Shown: positions 10,110 to 23,503 of the stretch, in pieces
Position numbering within the stretch: the stretch's first letter is position 1
Layout: every line of letters begins with the position of its first letter
Origin: Actinostola sp. cb2023
Lineage: Eukaryota; Cnidaria; Anthozoa; Actiniaria; Actinostolidae
Direction of reading: 5' to 3'
NCBI GenBank assembly: GCA_033675265.1
Contig: JAUJYZ010001007.1
Coordinates: 62,001-126,000, forward strand
Length of the DNA: 64,000 nt
The notes under the pieces: generated by a model
Databases searched by the model: none
What the model saw: the letters and a program-made list of their open reading frames with translations, nothing else
What the model was told of the DNA's origin: nothing
Position numbers and translations under genes: made by a program

Positions 10110-11193
10110 TTACCATTATTTGGTGAGAGCATAAAATAACTGCTATTTATTATACATGTAAGGTTATGTATTTTAAAAATCTTAGTACTGATTAAATTTG
10201 ATTTTGACATTCAAATTGAGGGACTGCATACATTGATATGCCATATAATATTATTAATAATTTTATTGTGGTGTCAATTACTGAAAGTAAAGTCTATTAT
10301 TATGTACTTTTCTAAAATCACCTACTCTTTTTATACTTTCTGGTATGAAAAAGTTGGTTGTCATCACTACATGTATGTAACAGCTTCCACTGTGTGACTG
10401 TTTTTGGTAGACTTCAGCCAAAAGTATAAAGGATACAGTTTAGTTGTAATTTCTATGGAAACAAATACTATCCGATACTAAGATGGGAAGTAATTTTAAT
10501 ATTAAATGCCCCCCCACCCTCCCCTCCCTCCCTCAAGAATATGATCAATAACAGACAACCATTATTCTGCAATGTGTAATATATGCCACATGCTATCAAA
10601 ATTGATCAGCATAGTTTCAGCTGTCATGCTGGTTCAATATGATTAACATTAATGATAGGGGAGTGATTGCAACTAGTCTGACGAGTAAACTACCTTTTAT
10701 ACATACTCAAATTACTACAAAGCACAAAAGAATGGTCTCTTATTTATAGCTACACAAAATAAGAAAAGGTTAAGTATGTCATGTCTATGTACATTGTAGT
10801 ATGGTGAACGTACAAGTTATCATACATTGTATGAACATAAATAAATATGCCTGTTGTTACCCCCGGGTACCATAAATAAGCTATTATTATGGGTTTTGCA
10901 CCACACATTATTATTATTTCTCATTGGGCCATGTCGTATAATGCACCAGGATGGTGTAAGGTTTTAGAGCCCCTGATCACTGAATGGTATCAATTTTCTA
11001 AAATTTAAATGCTGAAACAATTTCTGATCCTTTGATATATTGTGGGGTAACTTTCTCCAACCCTCATAATAATACTTTATTAATTCTCCCCATGGGGCTT
11101 TTCAGAATTACTACAAAACTAATGTACAGCGATAATTTGAAAATGTCGATATGAAATATAAATTAATAAATCATCATCATAATTAATTAATTA
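10110..11193. other. Interior of non-autonomous Kolobok, no gene seen
   Basis: AT-rich sequence with a C/T-rich stretch at 10508-10535. No coding signal, RNA gene or clear repeat. Confidence 0.4.
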
Positions 11194-11213
11194 TTACAGC
11201 ACGAAGCTCTCAA

Positions 11214-11361
11214 CTATGACCACCTTTAATGTATTCACATACTTTTGTCTCGCCATCCTCCAATTAGCCGTTGTTAGATCAGAGATAAGATAAGACAATC
11301 CTGCAAAGCTGATTGGATAATGGCAGAGATGAAAGTATGCAAATACATTTAGGTGGTCATA
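11214..11361. repeat. Foldback MITE inside the Kolobok
   Basis: Arms of about 41 bp (TATGACCACCTTTAATGTAT... and ...AAATACATTTAGGTGGTCATA) with several mismatches; the interior is also partly self-complementary. Confidence 0.6.
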
Positions 11362-12539
11362 CATTAACCATTTGCATTTCGCGCTGAAAGGGTGGGGGTC
11401 GGGTGGAGGTGTGTCACTGCGTCTGAACTCTGACAATGTTTCAATGCATCAATTTTCATACCCTGCTTACTAGCTTATCACCCTGTTTCAGTGTACCTGT
11501 TTCTGTGAGGGTGGCACACACACATGTACCAATTATAATGGTGTACTAAGTACCCCTGCCCCTGGGTTTTAGTTATTGACAAAAACTACTACAGATGAAT
11601 AGCACAAAAAAGCTGTTTATGAAACAAACCTGGAATACAGAATGTAGGCTAATGTCAATTTAGGATTGAGGTGAATGTAAATTTAGCTTTGGTTTGATAG
11701 TATACAGTAATACAGCCCAAACTTGGCACTTGACATCCAGCCTGTGGACTATACTATCAGATAATCACCATCTCTATAAGCTTACAACAGCACAACAATC
11801 TCGCTCAGTAGGAAAAACTAAATTTTCTAAAGGTTCCAGCATGATGAGTCAGCTCTGGCTGGAGGACAAGGAGAAGAGAATGGTTAATGTCATGACAATG
11901 AAATAATTAGCCTCTTTAAGTAATCATGCAACTGAATTGCAAACATACCCGACGTCTTTCTCTCTTTATAAACGCTGAACGATCATTAGATAAATCTTGG
12001 AAGTGCTCCGGCTATTTGAGCGGTTTTTGACGTTTTTGTTTTTTTTTATAAATCGAACCCACACTAATCGGCCATGATCAATGTTTTCAATCAGAAGTAA
12101 TCAATGTTTGTCTTCAGCTTCTTTCAGAAACAAATTCAGGTCTCTTCGCTTCCAGAAACTGTGCACAAAGTTGGCATTTAGAGCAGAGAAACGAATAAAG
12201 AAGGAGATATAAACAACTCACAACACTGAACAAACATGGTGTCCCGCGAAGTGACTCCCTTCTATTACGTCATCCCGACAAATTTCCGAGTGCATCCCGG
12301 ACTTTCCCGATTGCTGAACGGAAATTTTTCGTACTTTAAAAACGTTTTTGAGAAAAATCAACAACGATGTGATAGTTAGCACACTTTCAACTGTTTATTC
12401 CGTTTGCTTTCAAAAGATTCATTTTTCGGTTGAAGTCCCCCTTTAAGCCATTTCTTTTTAATTTGTTGCAAATTCATGGATCACGGTTTTATCTTTTGTT
12501 TATGAAGTGTTTTTCACGATTCACACGCCATTATTGGGC

Positions 12540-14450
12540 CAAATTAAATCATGCGTCACATGTAACCCCTTTTAACCATTTTAAATTGGTTACAACTATT
12601 TATATTTTGGTTAAAACTTCAACCATTGCATATTGGTTGTTTCAGCCAAATTGTGATGGTTCAATTAACCAATACTTTATTGTCATTGGATATGACCAAT
12701 CAAAATGGTAGAAATGACCATTATAAATTGGTAAGTATAAATGATGACAAAACCAATGTGAAACCCGTACAGTTACATACCAATAACAATGGTAGAAACA
12801 ACCATTATAAATTGGTACGTATAAATGATGATATAACCAATGTGAAATGGTATAGTTACATACCAATAACAATGGTAGAAATGACCATTATAAATTGGTA
12901 AGCATAAATGATGATAAAAGTACAGAACTTTACATACCAATAACAATGGTAGAAACAACCGATTATAAATTGGTATCACGTATAAATGATGATAAAACCC
13001 TGGGTAAAACCAATGTGAAATTACATCATACAGTTTGGACTACTTTCTGAGATTATCAACAATTGACTTAAATCTTATGCAACAAAAGTATTCCTGAGCT
13101 TCACATTTGTTCAGATTGAGAATAGCATTACTAATGCCGTGTTTACACTTGAGCGCTTTACCAAGGTACAAATCAGAAAACTAAGGTTGACCGCTCAAGA
13201 AACAATAGCTTTCTAATTTCTACCAAGGTTCGGTAACTCGTTTACTTCAGTAAACCTTCAAGTGTAAACACGGCGAACAGGAGGACAATATTATGAAAAA
13301 CCACTGTTAGAAAATCGGCCCGTAACGGCAAACGCGACGGAAAAATAAAATTTTGAATACACCCATAAAATCCTAGATGTTTGAGTTATTACATGTGTTA
13401 AATGCATAAATATCCGAGTGTTTTTGACGCGATACGAGCGAGTTAAAAAAATTACAAAATGCACTCGTAATTATGTTGGAGTCACCTGAAGGCTCCATAT
13501 GGAATTCCCTGAGCTTAGAGTGCAGACACTATACTTGAGAAACAACACCAAAAAGTCTAATTATTACCTCCATTTGATGCTATTAAACCAAAACCTTCAT
13601 GGGTATAGTGTCTGTACTTAACTGTCTAGCTGAAGGTACTCTAAAGACAGGTGATACATATAAATGTAGGCATACCAATAGTTAGTCAGTGATTGTATTG
13701 CTTAATAACAGTGCTAGTGTTTTCTCACTATTACATAATAATAATAAATCAGGTGTACTCAAGTCTGAAGATGTTGCTTATCAGTTTAAGTTGCTGGTGT
13801 ATTAAATCCGGGCTTTGACTTAATTTTCACTAGTGTGTTGTTGATATGCATTTATAGATTTATCATAGATCATTTTTACACGTTCGTATTTTGAACGAGC
13901 TTTTGCTCCTAGACGCTAACGTGGGTAAATAACCGATTGATTGATTGATTGATGTTTGGCTGTTGAAGGAATGGTTGTCTACACTTTAAGCCAGCAAACA
14001 ATGAAGTGAATGCAAATGCAATACATTTGTATCTAACACATTGGGGTAGAGATTTTCATATTGAGTGTTTTAAAAATACTTATTATTATTGCAATTGAAG
14101 CCATTTAACTTTGAATATTGGTCTAAGATCTTGGATTGACAGGATGTTTTATTTTGTATAGTTTTCTCAATATTAATGCAATAAAAAATATGGTTGATAT
14201 GACCAAAAATGTAAATTGTTGATTTGACACTATGAATTTAACTATTAATAAATGGTTGAAATAACACTTTTCAACCAAAAAAAAAATTGGTTTCCTCAGA
14301 TCCACCCTGGGTACACACATAAATAGGTTGAATATACCATTATGAATTGGTTAACTATAACCACATAGAAATGGTTGGTTCAACCATTTCTGAATAGATA
14401 CTTTTAACCAATTAAATAACTGGTTAAGATAACCATTACTTTTGTGGGAC
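12540..14450. repeat. Family of 'AACCAT...ATTGGTT' repeats
   Basis: Both ends of this stretch (12565-12670 and 14325-14450) consist of repeated AACCA/TTGGT phrases that pair with one another in inverted orientation. Between 12700 and 13010 a unit of about 80 bp (GGTAGAAATGACCATTATAA followed by ATTGGTA) occurs four times (12707, 12791, 12872, 12948). ORFs in this part on either strand derive from the repeat. Confidence 0.6.
13136..13274. repeat. Foldback MITE with GCCGTGTTTACACTTGA ends
   Basis: Left GCCGTGTTTACACTTGAGCG and right TTCAAGTGTAAACACGGC are reverse complements over 17 bp, with more pairing inward. Confidence 0.75.
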
Positions 14451-14467
14451 AATTACCTCAGTTCCAT

Positions 14468-14735
14468 ATATAATATTCCTAAATAACCTTGTAGTTATTT
14501 TATAAAAGAAATAAAAAACGGTTTTCCGTGTTTGCACAGGCTTATGCAAACCGAGGGGAAGTTTGGGAGAACTCGAGAGCAGACAGTGAAAACCCGAGAC
14601 CGCAGGTCGAGGGTTTTCACCTGCTCGAGAGTTCTCCCAAACTTTCCCGAGGTTTGCATAAGCCTGTGCAAACACGGAAAAACGTTTTTTATTTCTTTTA
14701 TAAAATAACTACAAGGTTATTTAGGAATATTATAT
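14468..14735. repeat. 268-bp near-palindromic foldback element
   Basis: Two arms of roughly 130 bp, each running from an AT-rich outer part (ATATAATATTCCTAAATAAC) through CCGTGTTTGCACAGGCTTAT to a centre at about 14600 (GACCGCAGGTC). Few mismatches. The two ORFs on opposite strands here are the same palindrome read twice. Confidence 0.85.
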
Positions 14736-15199
14736 TTATTTACGCAAGTTTTCAGTGATCAAATGTGCGATTCTCCTGAAAAGCGTCAGAAATCGCGTGA
14801 TATCCAATCAAATTTCACGAAAGAAATCAAGTTTAGACAAATAAGCGACTCATAATTTGATAGAAAACTACAGAAAGCAAACATTATGCAAAAGTATAAT
14901 GACATTTTTATATCGCATCACATTCTTGTATATCACTCAACACTTGTCGTCGCACGTGGTCCAAGGGCGGAGGCTAAAATACCCGTGGGACATTGTACAT
15001 TGGGAATTATGGCAAAAATTTCAAGAGGGGGTAAAATATTTCATTTCCAACTTTGTTTGATTCTTACAGAGACCTGTTCTTAATGGGACAAGAACATTTT
15101 GCGTGCAATTCTATTAAAAGTAGTTTACATTTACTGTATGACACGCTATACGTGATCTGTCTGTTTTCTGTCATTACCTTTAGTATCAAACATCTGGCT

Positions 15200-15349
15200 A
15201 GTGTCCGTCTTTAAAATTAAAAAGTTTCCGTTGTCCGTCTTAGAGAGGTGTCCGTCTTATAGAGGGTTTAGATACATTGAGCAAATGGTGTCCGTTATAG
15301 AGAGGTGTCCGTCTTATTGAGGTGTCCGTTAGGAGAGAGTTCACTGTAT
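15200..15349. repeat. pogo-like terminal repeats ('GTGTCCGTCTTA')
   Basis: Phrase GTGTCCGT(C)TTA(TA)GAG occurs at least six times (15201-15330) and the block ends GAGTTCACTGTATT, the style of pogo/Tigger element ends. No partner terminus recognised. Confidence 0.4.
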
Positions 15350-15359
15350 TAGCAACTGC

Positions 15360-15632
15360 TTGCGAGGATACCACCTCCATATGTCATCGCTGATAAAGAC
15401 CTCCAGCACCGTTGGCAGAAAACCCGCCCAGCCAGTAAGAAAACGTAACAGCGTTCATACAGAGCCAAGGGACGTTTGTAATCACACTGACAAATTACAG
15501 CGCAGTGATACGTCTTCCTCTACATCGGATCAGTTCGGGGTGGTGTTTGTAAAAGAAACAAGGATGCAAAAATGTTATGGTTGCTGTGGCACTGTAAGAG
15601 CCAACCTCAATGTGCAGCCTCCGTCACCATGA
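15360..15632 (+). pseudogene. Fragment of a transposon-associated zinc-finger protein
   Basis: Short open frame with RKPAQPVRKRN basic stretch, a Ser/Thr-rich part and KCYGCCGTVR (CxxC) followed by a Pro-rich end. This arrangement is familiar to me from the C-terminal part of repetitive invertebrate proteins near transposons, but I cannot name the family. Starts at a non-ATG codon, so it is an exon or fragment. Confidence 0.3.
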
Positions 15633-16222
15633 AACATCAGGGACCTTAAGAGGCTGTCCGTTTAAGAACCGGACGCTCGATTTTCTGCCCGTAATGGATT
15701 TTCTTTACATTTTCCATGCAAGATAACCAGTCTATATGATAAACAAAAACCACAATAATTTGGAGTGTAGTGCACTTTTTCGATATTTTTAGCGACATTT
15801 TCCGAAGACGGTCAAATGTTGGCTTTGGACTGGAATGATATACAATCTGCAATAATGGTAAGATATTTATAATTGAGCAAGTAGAGAGAGAATAATGATT
15901 TTTTGAAAATGCCTTACAAACAGTGCTTGAAAAAATTGAGTGAATATGATGCTGTACTTCAAAACAAATTTTCTCTAAATTCTGACGTGATCTGGAATTC
16001 TGGCCATTATCGATGTTCAGTACTAGGGCTAGTGTACTAGAAACAGGAATATAATTTTTGGGGTTCATGTCTTAATTAAATTAATTTTGAAAACTCGTTC
16101 CCAGTCCTTTACTCGTTTCCAAAGTGGCTAATTTCATTTGTTTCACATTTGTCCTGGGATTGTATGATGTGATGACTGTATAGACTTTTCCAGCTTGTGG
16201 CAGAACAAAAGGACAGCTTGAA

Positions 16223-16570
16223 ATGGCGCTGAGTAGTGACGAAGATATGAGTGAATTGACGCAAAGTACCTTATCTCAAGAAAGTTTAAATTTGTTCAAT
16301 TTGGATGATATTCTGGGAGTTTTAGAACCTGAACCGAGTACAAATAATCCATGCGAGCCGGCTACAGACATGACAACGTTGCAATCCCCTTCGATCGATC
16401 AAAACATTTCCCTTATTTCAGACGAAAACCTAGAGAAAATGAAAGAACAAAGAATTCCTGAAAATTCTAAAAGCAACACAGCATGGGCATTAGGAGTTTG
16501 GAGAGACTGGGCAGTGGAAAGAAATAGCAAAGCACTACAAACTTCACCCACTGAAAGACTGACATGCTGA
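16223..16570 (+). pseudogene. N-terminal fragment of a DUF3504 (Crypton-derived) protein
   Basis: ATG at 16223; acidic Ser/Thr-rich start, then PENSKSNTAWALGVWRDWAV at residues 80-99, the conserved opening of the DUF3504 / QRICH1-ZMYM-type domain derived from Crypton tyrosine recombinases (compare KTTLYKNNWAVNIFTEWRDN in the gene at 27551). The frame stops at 16570, just after RNSKALQTSPTERLTC; the remaining domain (about 250 residues) is absent. Confidence 0.6.
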
Positions 16571-17029
16571 CATTCTGTTGAACAATAACGAAAACGTAGA
16601 GTAGTAGTATATTCTAAGTACCTACTAGTTTTTCGAGATATTTATTTCTTGGTAAGGAAGAACTTAAGCCATTATTAAATTGATCATGACAGCTAACAAT
16701 ATCATTCGCATTGACATTAAATAAGAAAAATTTAAGTCAAAATTACGTAAAACACTATTCGAATTCCTTTTGATAGCTATGTTGACACTCCCACAATTGT
16801 AGACAGGCTAGATTATAAATCATAACGCTTTCTAGAAATGAATGTATTTATTATTATTTATTTATTATTTATTATCAATTTATTAATTATTATTATTTAC
16901 CTTCTCAATGTCTCTATTAAGTTATTTTTATCTCCATTTTTGTTTTGTCTTTTATGTTACCCTTCATTTCCTTATCAAGTATTTGTAATTTTTCTTCTTT
17001 TTCTTTTTTCTATAATAATGTAATATATC

Positions 17030-17120
17030 ACCTCCCGGCTAGATTAGTGTTTTGCAATTTGCGGGATGGTGTTCAAATTGCAAATTTAATTATCTTTTGT
17101 AATAAACTTGAAACTTGAAT
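17030..17120 (+). mobile_element. LINE-like 3' end with (TTGAAAC)n tail
   Basis: Ends TTTTGTAATAAACTTGAAAC followed by a second TTGAA; a polyadenylation-like AATAAA precedes the short tail repeat. No coding part recognised. Confidence 0.4.
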
Positions 17121-17638
17121 ACACACAAATACATAATGAGATATGGACGAGAAAAAGGCGTGCCATTCCTTTCGTTCGACTGCTAAGAGCTGGGTTAAAA
17201 TGAAGAAAACAGGACATCCCTCCCATTCTACAAGTGAATCCCTTGTTCTAGTGTGGAACTCATGCAGGGGCAAACCTCGACTTTTTGTGTTCAACTTCTG
17301 ATATACAAATTCGTGCTCGCTAAGGAACTCTCCGAGACACTGGCCACAGACAGTACAAAAGTTTCAGGGGCACGAAATAGGAAGCTCTTCAGGGGTGAGA
17401 TGGTGGGGTATGTACGGTGGGCTAGACTTGTAGACGCAGTTTGTATCATTAGGCTAGGCTGTGATTCCTTCGCGATTCTCCTGGGTTTCACCGTCCATGG
17501 TGATCCAGCGTACGTCTGACTTTTGATGGACTTCGTGACAACAATGTGGTGCTGATCAAGGGTAGGCATTGTACGCTATCAGTCTTAACTTCCACGAAAT
17601 TTAAGAGCGAGTGACTGAGAAGACCGGGCAGATCCAAC

Positions 17639-18066
17639 GGATGGGGGTCAGCCGATTCTTTCCATACTTTGGCTGTTTTATACATTTGACCAATGATGTT
17701 GAAAACAAATATTATTTTTTGTTGTCCTTTTTGAAGATAAACATCGTGTTTTCAACTCAAATGTGTATGGAATCTATTCAACTTTTGTAGTCTGTTCTTA
17801 AAAGCACTATTGTATACTTCTAGGGCTAAATCGAAGTCTATGAAGTCTTTTTCGTGAATTAGGCACGTTCATAATTCGCATAATGAAAATTTCGAAGATT
17901 TTGACTATGCCTGAAAACGCATACAACGCATCAACGTCACGCAATAGACTTATTGTGTCCTTCAAAGTAATCAAGCTTTCGCCTGCTTGACTTAGTTTTT
18001 CAAGCACAACAATTACTTTTATCATTTTCATCAAGTTCTAAATGTTTTAATTGGCGAATTATCTTT
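17639..18066 (-). repeat. Left inverted repeat of the unnamed transposon
   Basis: Reverse complement of parts of 32136-32814. It lacks about 170 bp present in the right copy (around 32270-32440) and the G-run insertion near 32640-32710. Confidence 0.75.
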
Positions 18067-18603
18067 ATTATTATTATTAAGGTACGAAAAATCTAGTTTT
18101 AAGCATTTTAAATATATGCACATATTTTAAAATTACCGTAGTTCAGTGCGACTAGTCTGAGTAACCAGAATTTCCAGTAAAATAATTAAGATGAGTTGTT
18201 CTTTTGTAAGCGACGATTGCCCATGTAGTGCTTCTCCTGAAAACGTTGATTATACAACAGTTATACAAGTTATATCGTGTACCAATGACATTAGCAAGCA
18301 TTTGTCAGCACTTGGGATAAGCAAAGTCACAGGACGAACAGAAGAAGCAATTCCAGTTAGAGAATCCAATGTTATATTAAGTCGTGCTGAATTGATTATT
18401 TGGAGAGAAGAAGAAGAAGACGTGCTAAAGTTGACAGTCTGTCCATTACATCGCCACCGATTTACCAATGGATGGGTTGGAAGGAAAGAGAGGGTACCGA
18501 AATGAGGACAGGGGTGTGCCGCAGTGATGTCGAAATTGGAAAATTCTTACCCTTTCCAAGGATTGTTACTGAAATATAGATCCAATTTAAGGAATAAGTG
18601 AAT

Positions 18604-18929
18604 ATACCGTATTTCCTCGATTAAGCGGCCTGGGCGCTTATTTTAAATTTTGTGATCAAGGGGGGCGCTTAATCGAGGGGGGGGGGAGGGCACGGGGGCG
18701 CTCTTAAATTAAAAACGTGATTTGAACTCGGAAACATAACTTCAATACGGTACTATATAAAGGAACTGTAATAAAACGCAAGTTGTATGCCACATTCTGT
18801 AATTTTTACTGACCATATTTCTTAGGGGAGGGGAGGAGGCGCTTAATCGAGGAGCGCGCTTGTTTCAAATTTTGTGGGCAAGGGGGGCGCTTAATCGAGG
18901 GTGGGCGCTTAATCGAGGAAATACGGTAT
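18604..18929. mobile_element. Tc1/pogo-like MITE in intron of the unnamed transposase gene
   Basis: Perfect 24-bp inverted ends (left 18604-18627 starts ATACCGTATTTCCTCGATTA; right 18906-18929). Interior repeats CGCTTAATCGAGG several times (18665, 18839, 18889). TA lies at the junctions. Confidence 0.8.
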
Positions 18930-19249
18930 TCATTTGCTGTTACGCATAGCGAATGTTTTTTTTAAACTAAAGAGTGTACTCCAAGGATCGGATATTTTAA
19001 TTGATAGTGAAAAATATGGTATAATATGGTACCCAATTTAAGGTTCTGGAGGTTCAAAAATCATACCCTATTCGGGACACATACCTATACTAAGTACCTA
19101 CTAGAAAGTATAATAGTTTACATTTGTTTTCTCTACGTTATTATTAAATTAATCCAAGCTTTCAGATCAGCGATCCATCATCAGGGAAACATAATGTGAA
19201 TACAAACGAGAAAGATTTCAGTCACTCTTTGAGTTTCTCTCTTAAGAGG

Positions 19250-19425
19250 ATGTTACAAGAGATGGCAACGATTTCTAGTGCAACATTGTTGCGCTAAAAG
19301 TTGGCATAGTATAACATAGCGCGCGGTTACGATTTTTAACGATACGATATTCAATATGTATTGCCGCGCGCGTGCCTTTTTTAACCCAACAATGTTGCAC
19401 TAAAAGTCGTTCTGTGTAATATCAC
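19250..19425. repeat. Foldback MITE
   Basis: CGATTTCTAGTGCAACATTG at 19269 pairs with CAATGTTGCACTAAAAGTCG at 19391; the outer flanks also pair weakly. Interior is GC-rich (GCGCGCGG ... CCGCGCGCG) and itself palindromic. Confidence 0.65.
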
Positions 19426-22400
19426 CTACAGTTTTCCCCTATGTTGCCTTTCTCCGTACATGGAGGATCTGCTATCAATTTATAATTAATATGTAACAGT
19501 GAGCAAGTTTTATGGTTATTTGTTTAGAAGTCTCTAAAATAGCCAGCAACGAAAATCATGAAGAACCAACAACCATTGCCAGCATGAACGAAATTACATA
19601 TGACACCAGTACGATTCAAGAGACTATGTTATCCACTGGAGATCTAGATCAAGAAGAAGCAAGTATATGGATAGACGAAAAGGAGCTTCAGCATGAGAAG
19701 AAGGGTGTTTTGAATAACGCTCTCATTCTACAGTCCAGTGTCATCGACTCTGAATACTTCCTGGGAAGATGTGTCAAAAACCCAGCAAAAATATTACTTT
19801 AGAAAGGCAAAAGAGGTTTTTCAAACAACACTATCTGTAATCGTGCCTGGACAAGAAGAAGAACTTTGGAATTGTCTTCGGTATGAAGAAGTAGTCACAG
19901 AAAGTCAAAGAAAGTGAACCAGCAAAGAAGAAAACTAGATTGGATACCGGTGTTGTTGATACACCTATATCAAGTTATGAAGACACAGACAACTGGCAAA
20001 CTAAACTTCAGCTACTTTCCTTGTTTGCTAATGACTTCAGTAAAACGGAACTTACACAAATGATACCGGGCATTTCTAAGTGGAGAATCGACCGTGTTTG
20101 ACGGCATGCAATAGATGTAGGTGTGGGGCAACCTCCAGTCGAGCAACCAATATATCGTACACGCCTCGATCCTGTTAAGACTGACCACTTCATTGATTTT
20201 ATATCCAGGCCGTGCTTCCTACAAGACGTTGCATATGGAACTCGAAAGCTGAAAATGGATTCTGGTGGACATGCTGTAATCCCTGCAGTTATAAGAACTC
20301 TAATCCCATCAAGGATAATTGCTCAATATAAATCATATTGTAGCGATATAGAATTTGAGCCAGCAAGTGAACAAACCCTTTTTAGAATTCTAGAAGTATG
20401 TTCAGCGTCCATGCAAAAGTCATTGCATGGCCTCGACTACTTGATAACGGAAGGTGTCCAGGCGTTTGAGTCCTTAGAGTCTATCGCTGAGACTGTCAGA
20501 TCATTAGGCAAAGTGAAAGCTGGTACGAACAGTGCAAACAGCAGATGAAAAATGGAAAGAGGTACCTTAAATCAGACTTCAAGCTTCATGTTGGCGATGA
20601 GGAAAGGAGTACTGATCACTGCATTGCGTTTGCCTTGAGCGATACTGGCGATCCGTCTTTCAGGAAACCATGTAGCCATAGACATGGAATCATTTGTGAC
20701 TCTTGTCAAGACATTGTTGCTGTCATACAAGAAGTAAGTCGAAAGATTACAGATGATTCATTTACACCAGATGATGGTACAAGAGCACAAATGAAGTGAA
20801 ATTAATGCATGGAAAGCCCACAATGTTCGTACGGTAAACCAAGAGATGGCAAAGCAAGATGTCCTTTCAAACTTGGCTCAAAATAGCTGCCTAATAGAGA
20901 TGGATTGGGCAATTAAATTGCTCCCGATGTACTACAGAGAACATATGAAGAATTTTTTGGCACAAAAAGGGAAAAGCTGGCATGTAAGTGCAGTGATTGT
21001 CAAGCAAGATGGTGGTTTTGTTGGACATTGCTATGTTCACTTATTTGAAAATTGTACTCAGGACTGGTTTGCAGTTGCGTCCATTGTCGAGCATTCATTG
21101 GAAACCATCAAGGTTGAGCAGCCAAATATCACCGATGTATAACTTCGATCTGACAACGGTGCTTGTTATCATAATGCTCCTTTGATGTTTACTCTACCAT
21201 CTATTGGCACTAGATCCCGAGCGTTAGAATTAAAATATATGATTTTTCTGAGCCCCAAGCGGGCAAAGACATTTGCGACAGAAAAATTGCGCCAATGAAA
21301 GTGCACATCAGAAGATATGCTAACGAAAAGAACAATGTCATCACAGCTAGCGACATGAAGAAAGCACTGGAATCTCATGGTGGTGTTAGAGGGTGTAAAG
21401 CAGCTGTTGTAGCTGTGGACACCAACATGTACAATGAACGTGGTAAGGAAAACAAGCTTAAAGGGGGACTAGCACGTAATTTGAACCAAAAACACAGAAA
21501 TTAAAATATCACCTCGAAACAATGCTGTTGTAATCTTTATCTTGTTAACGAACTTTGTCTGCAATATTTTGTCGAAATTCCAACGCGAAGTCGTATCAAT
21601 TTGCGATTACTTTTACGACCGCCATTAATCAGATGTCGCCTAACCAGGTTTCCGAGTAAGACTGGTGCGAGCGGGAAGTGACGTCAGACACTCCAGCGAA
21701 ACAGACTAACGTGGCTAATTTCTATGCAAACGTTAGGTAGCGCACCGGACGATATCAAAGAGAACTTTAAATAAAATAACTCCTTCAGAATGCCAGCTAA
21801 TCACTGTGTTATTCAGGGATGCAGTAATAGGTCGAATTTAAAAAACGGAATATCAATGCACGTTTCTCCAATAAATAATGCAGAATGCGCGAAGTGGAAA
21901 CGCTTTGTAAGAACACACAGAGCGAATTTCACTCCAGACGATCGTTTCCCTATATGTTCAGAACATTTCGAAGATAAATGTTTCACAAGATCAGTGCACG
22001 TTAAAGAGTGTAGGAGAGTTCTAAAGACGGGTTCTGTGCCAACCATTTGGAATACAAGCTCTGCAACTTGTGATCAACAAACTTCTGTCAGTGACAGAGA
22101 ACGCCGACAGGTGAGTTTCACAATTTGTTCAGTGTAACAGTGTCAACTGTATACGTTTCCAAAACTTACTGAAATAACGAGAAGAAAGAAAGTTCAACCA
22201 ATAATGTAGAAATCAGAAGGATGATCGGTTGTTCATTAGTTCCCAGAGCTTTTAAATAGGCTTTTGCGATGATCGCGCCTTTGGCGCGAAATATAAGCTT
22301 ACGTCTTTGGCGCGAAATGATCGAGCATTGTTTACTATAGTCAATTCATCATTGAGTTTGATGATTACTCTACGATCTGATGCATTATTTGCCTCAATTC

Positions 22401-23503
22401 ATCAATAATTAAGATGATTTAGAACGCATTATCTCTTATAACAGAATGAACTGTTAGGACATTGTAGTTCTCAAGTAATAAAAGGAAGCCGGCTAAAGTA
22501 ATAAGCTAGCTATACTAGTATAGCTATGCGAAATTCACATTCGAATCTTTATAGACACATTCGATAAAGCCAATATGAAATTATACTAATAAAAACTTAC
22601 AAAACGAATCATCTCAATTAATTATTGTGCGAAATCTTATAAATGATTTGGCATGGTGATACCTACTCACGGGATTTTTCCGCAGACACTTAGAAATGCA
22701 TTGCACACTTCCATCGAAGAGCCGGCAAACACCGGATACAGTACAGCTAGCGACGATCAAACTTCCATTGGAACACCGACAGAACCAACCGAAGTGGAAT
22801 CAAATGAAGAAATGCTCAATACAGACCCAACTATTGATTTCTAAGCCACTTTAGAGGCTTCGGAATGACCCTCTGATGAATCTAACATTCTGACAGCCGA
22901 ATCTGTAAGTATCGTCACAACACACCACAATAATAATTCAATTATGTCTAGATCCAACAAATACGCATGTCATTTATTTTCGTTTGTAGATTTCACAAGA
23001 AAATAATCAAAGCGGAAGTACAAAGAGCATCGCCAATCGAGTGAACCGACAGATCGAAAACGAACTCAAACTTTCCAAGAGAAAAGTGAAAAAGCTACAA
23101 AGAAAAATTCGAATGGAAAAAGAACAACAACAAATGCTGACGTTATTAGGCGAAAAAGAGAAAAGACAGCCTATGACCTCTTCAGGTATTGTTTTACATA
23201 AAAATACTTCAACGTACCAATATATTGGTAATTTATATTATTTATATTTTCTAGTTACCCAGACGTATTGGTACGATTTTGAACCTGATCATGATCAAAC
23301 AGCTAATGACCCATCATGGTCACTAGATGCACAGAAAGTTGAACTAGAAGATCTCATGGATATTGATAAACCAAATGAACAACCTTTGGAGAACATAGAA
23401 ATGCTTTCTCCACAAGAAAACGATCAAGAGTACGTGGAATTTGAAGATGACGAAGAGAATAAGGACCAAATTGTGAAAACAAGGTTTTTATTGTAATACA
23501 GTA

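Larger units (their letters stand above)
9226..12446. mobile_element. Non-autonomous Kolobok element (3.2 kb) with TTAA target duplication
   Basis: Flanked by TTAA at 9226-9229 and 12443-12446. Termini are inverted: left begins AGGGGGACTTGAACC (9230), right ends GGTTGAAGTCCCCCT (12442). Similarity continues inward for roughly 200 bp with mismatches (for example the TTTTGAAAGCAAACG / CGTTTGCTTTCAAAAG and TGTTGATTTTTCTCAAAA / TTTTTGAGAAAAATCAACAA pairs). No transposase ORF inside. The outermost nine bases equal those of the autonomous Kolobok at 21462-30605. Confidence 0.8.

Noticed and set aside
12626..12979. ORFs of 68-91 codons on both strands
   Set aside because: Read-outs of the ATTGGTT/AACCAT tandem repeat.
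15646..16068. 140-codon minus-strand ORF
   Set aside because: No recognisable content or codon pattern; lies upstream of the DUF3504 fragment on the other strand.
17253..17569. Pair of opposing ORFs (88 and 92 codons)
   Set aside because: No family features; lie outside the inverted repeats of the unnamed transposon.
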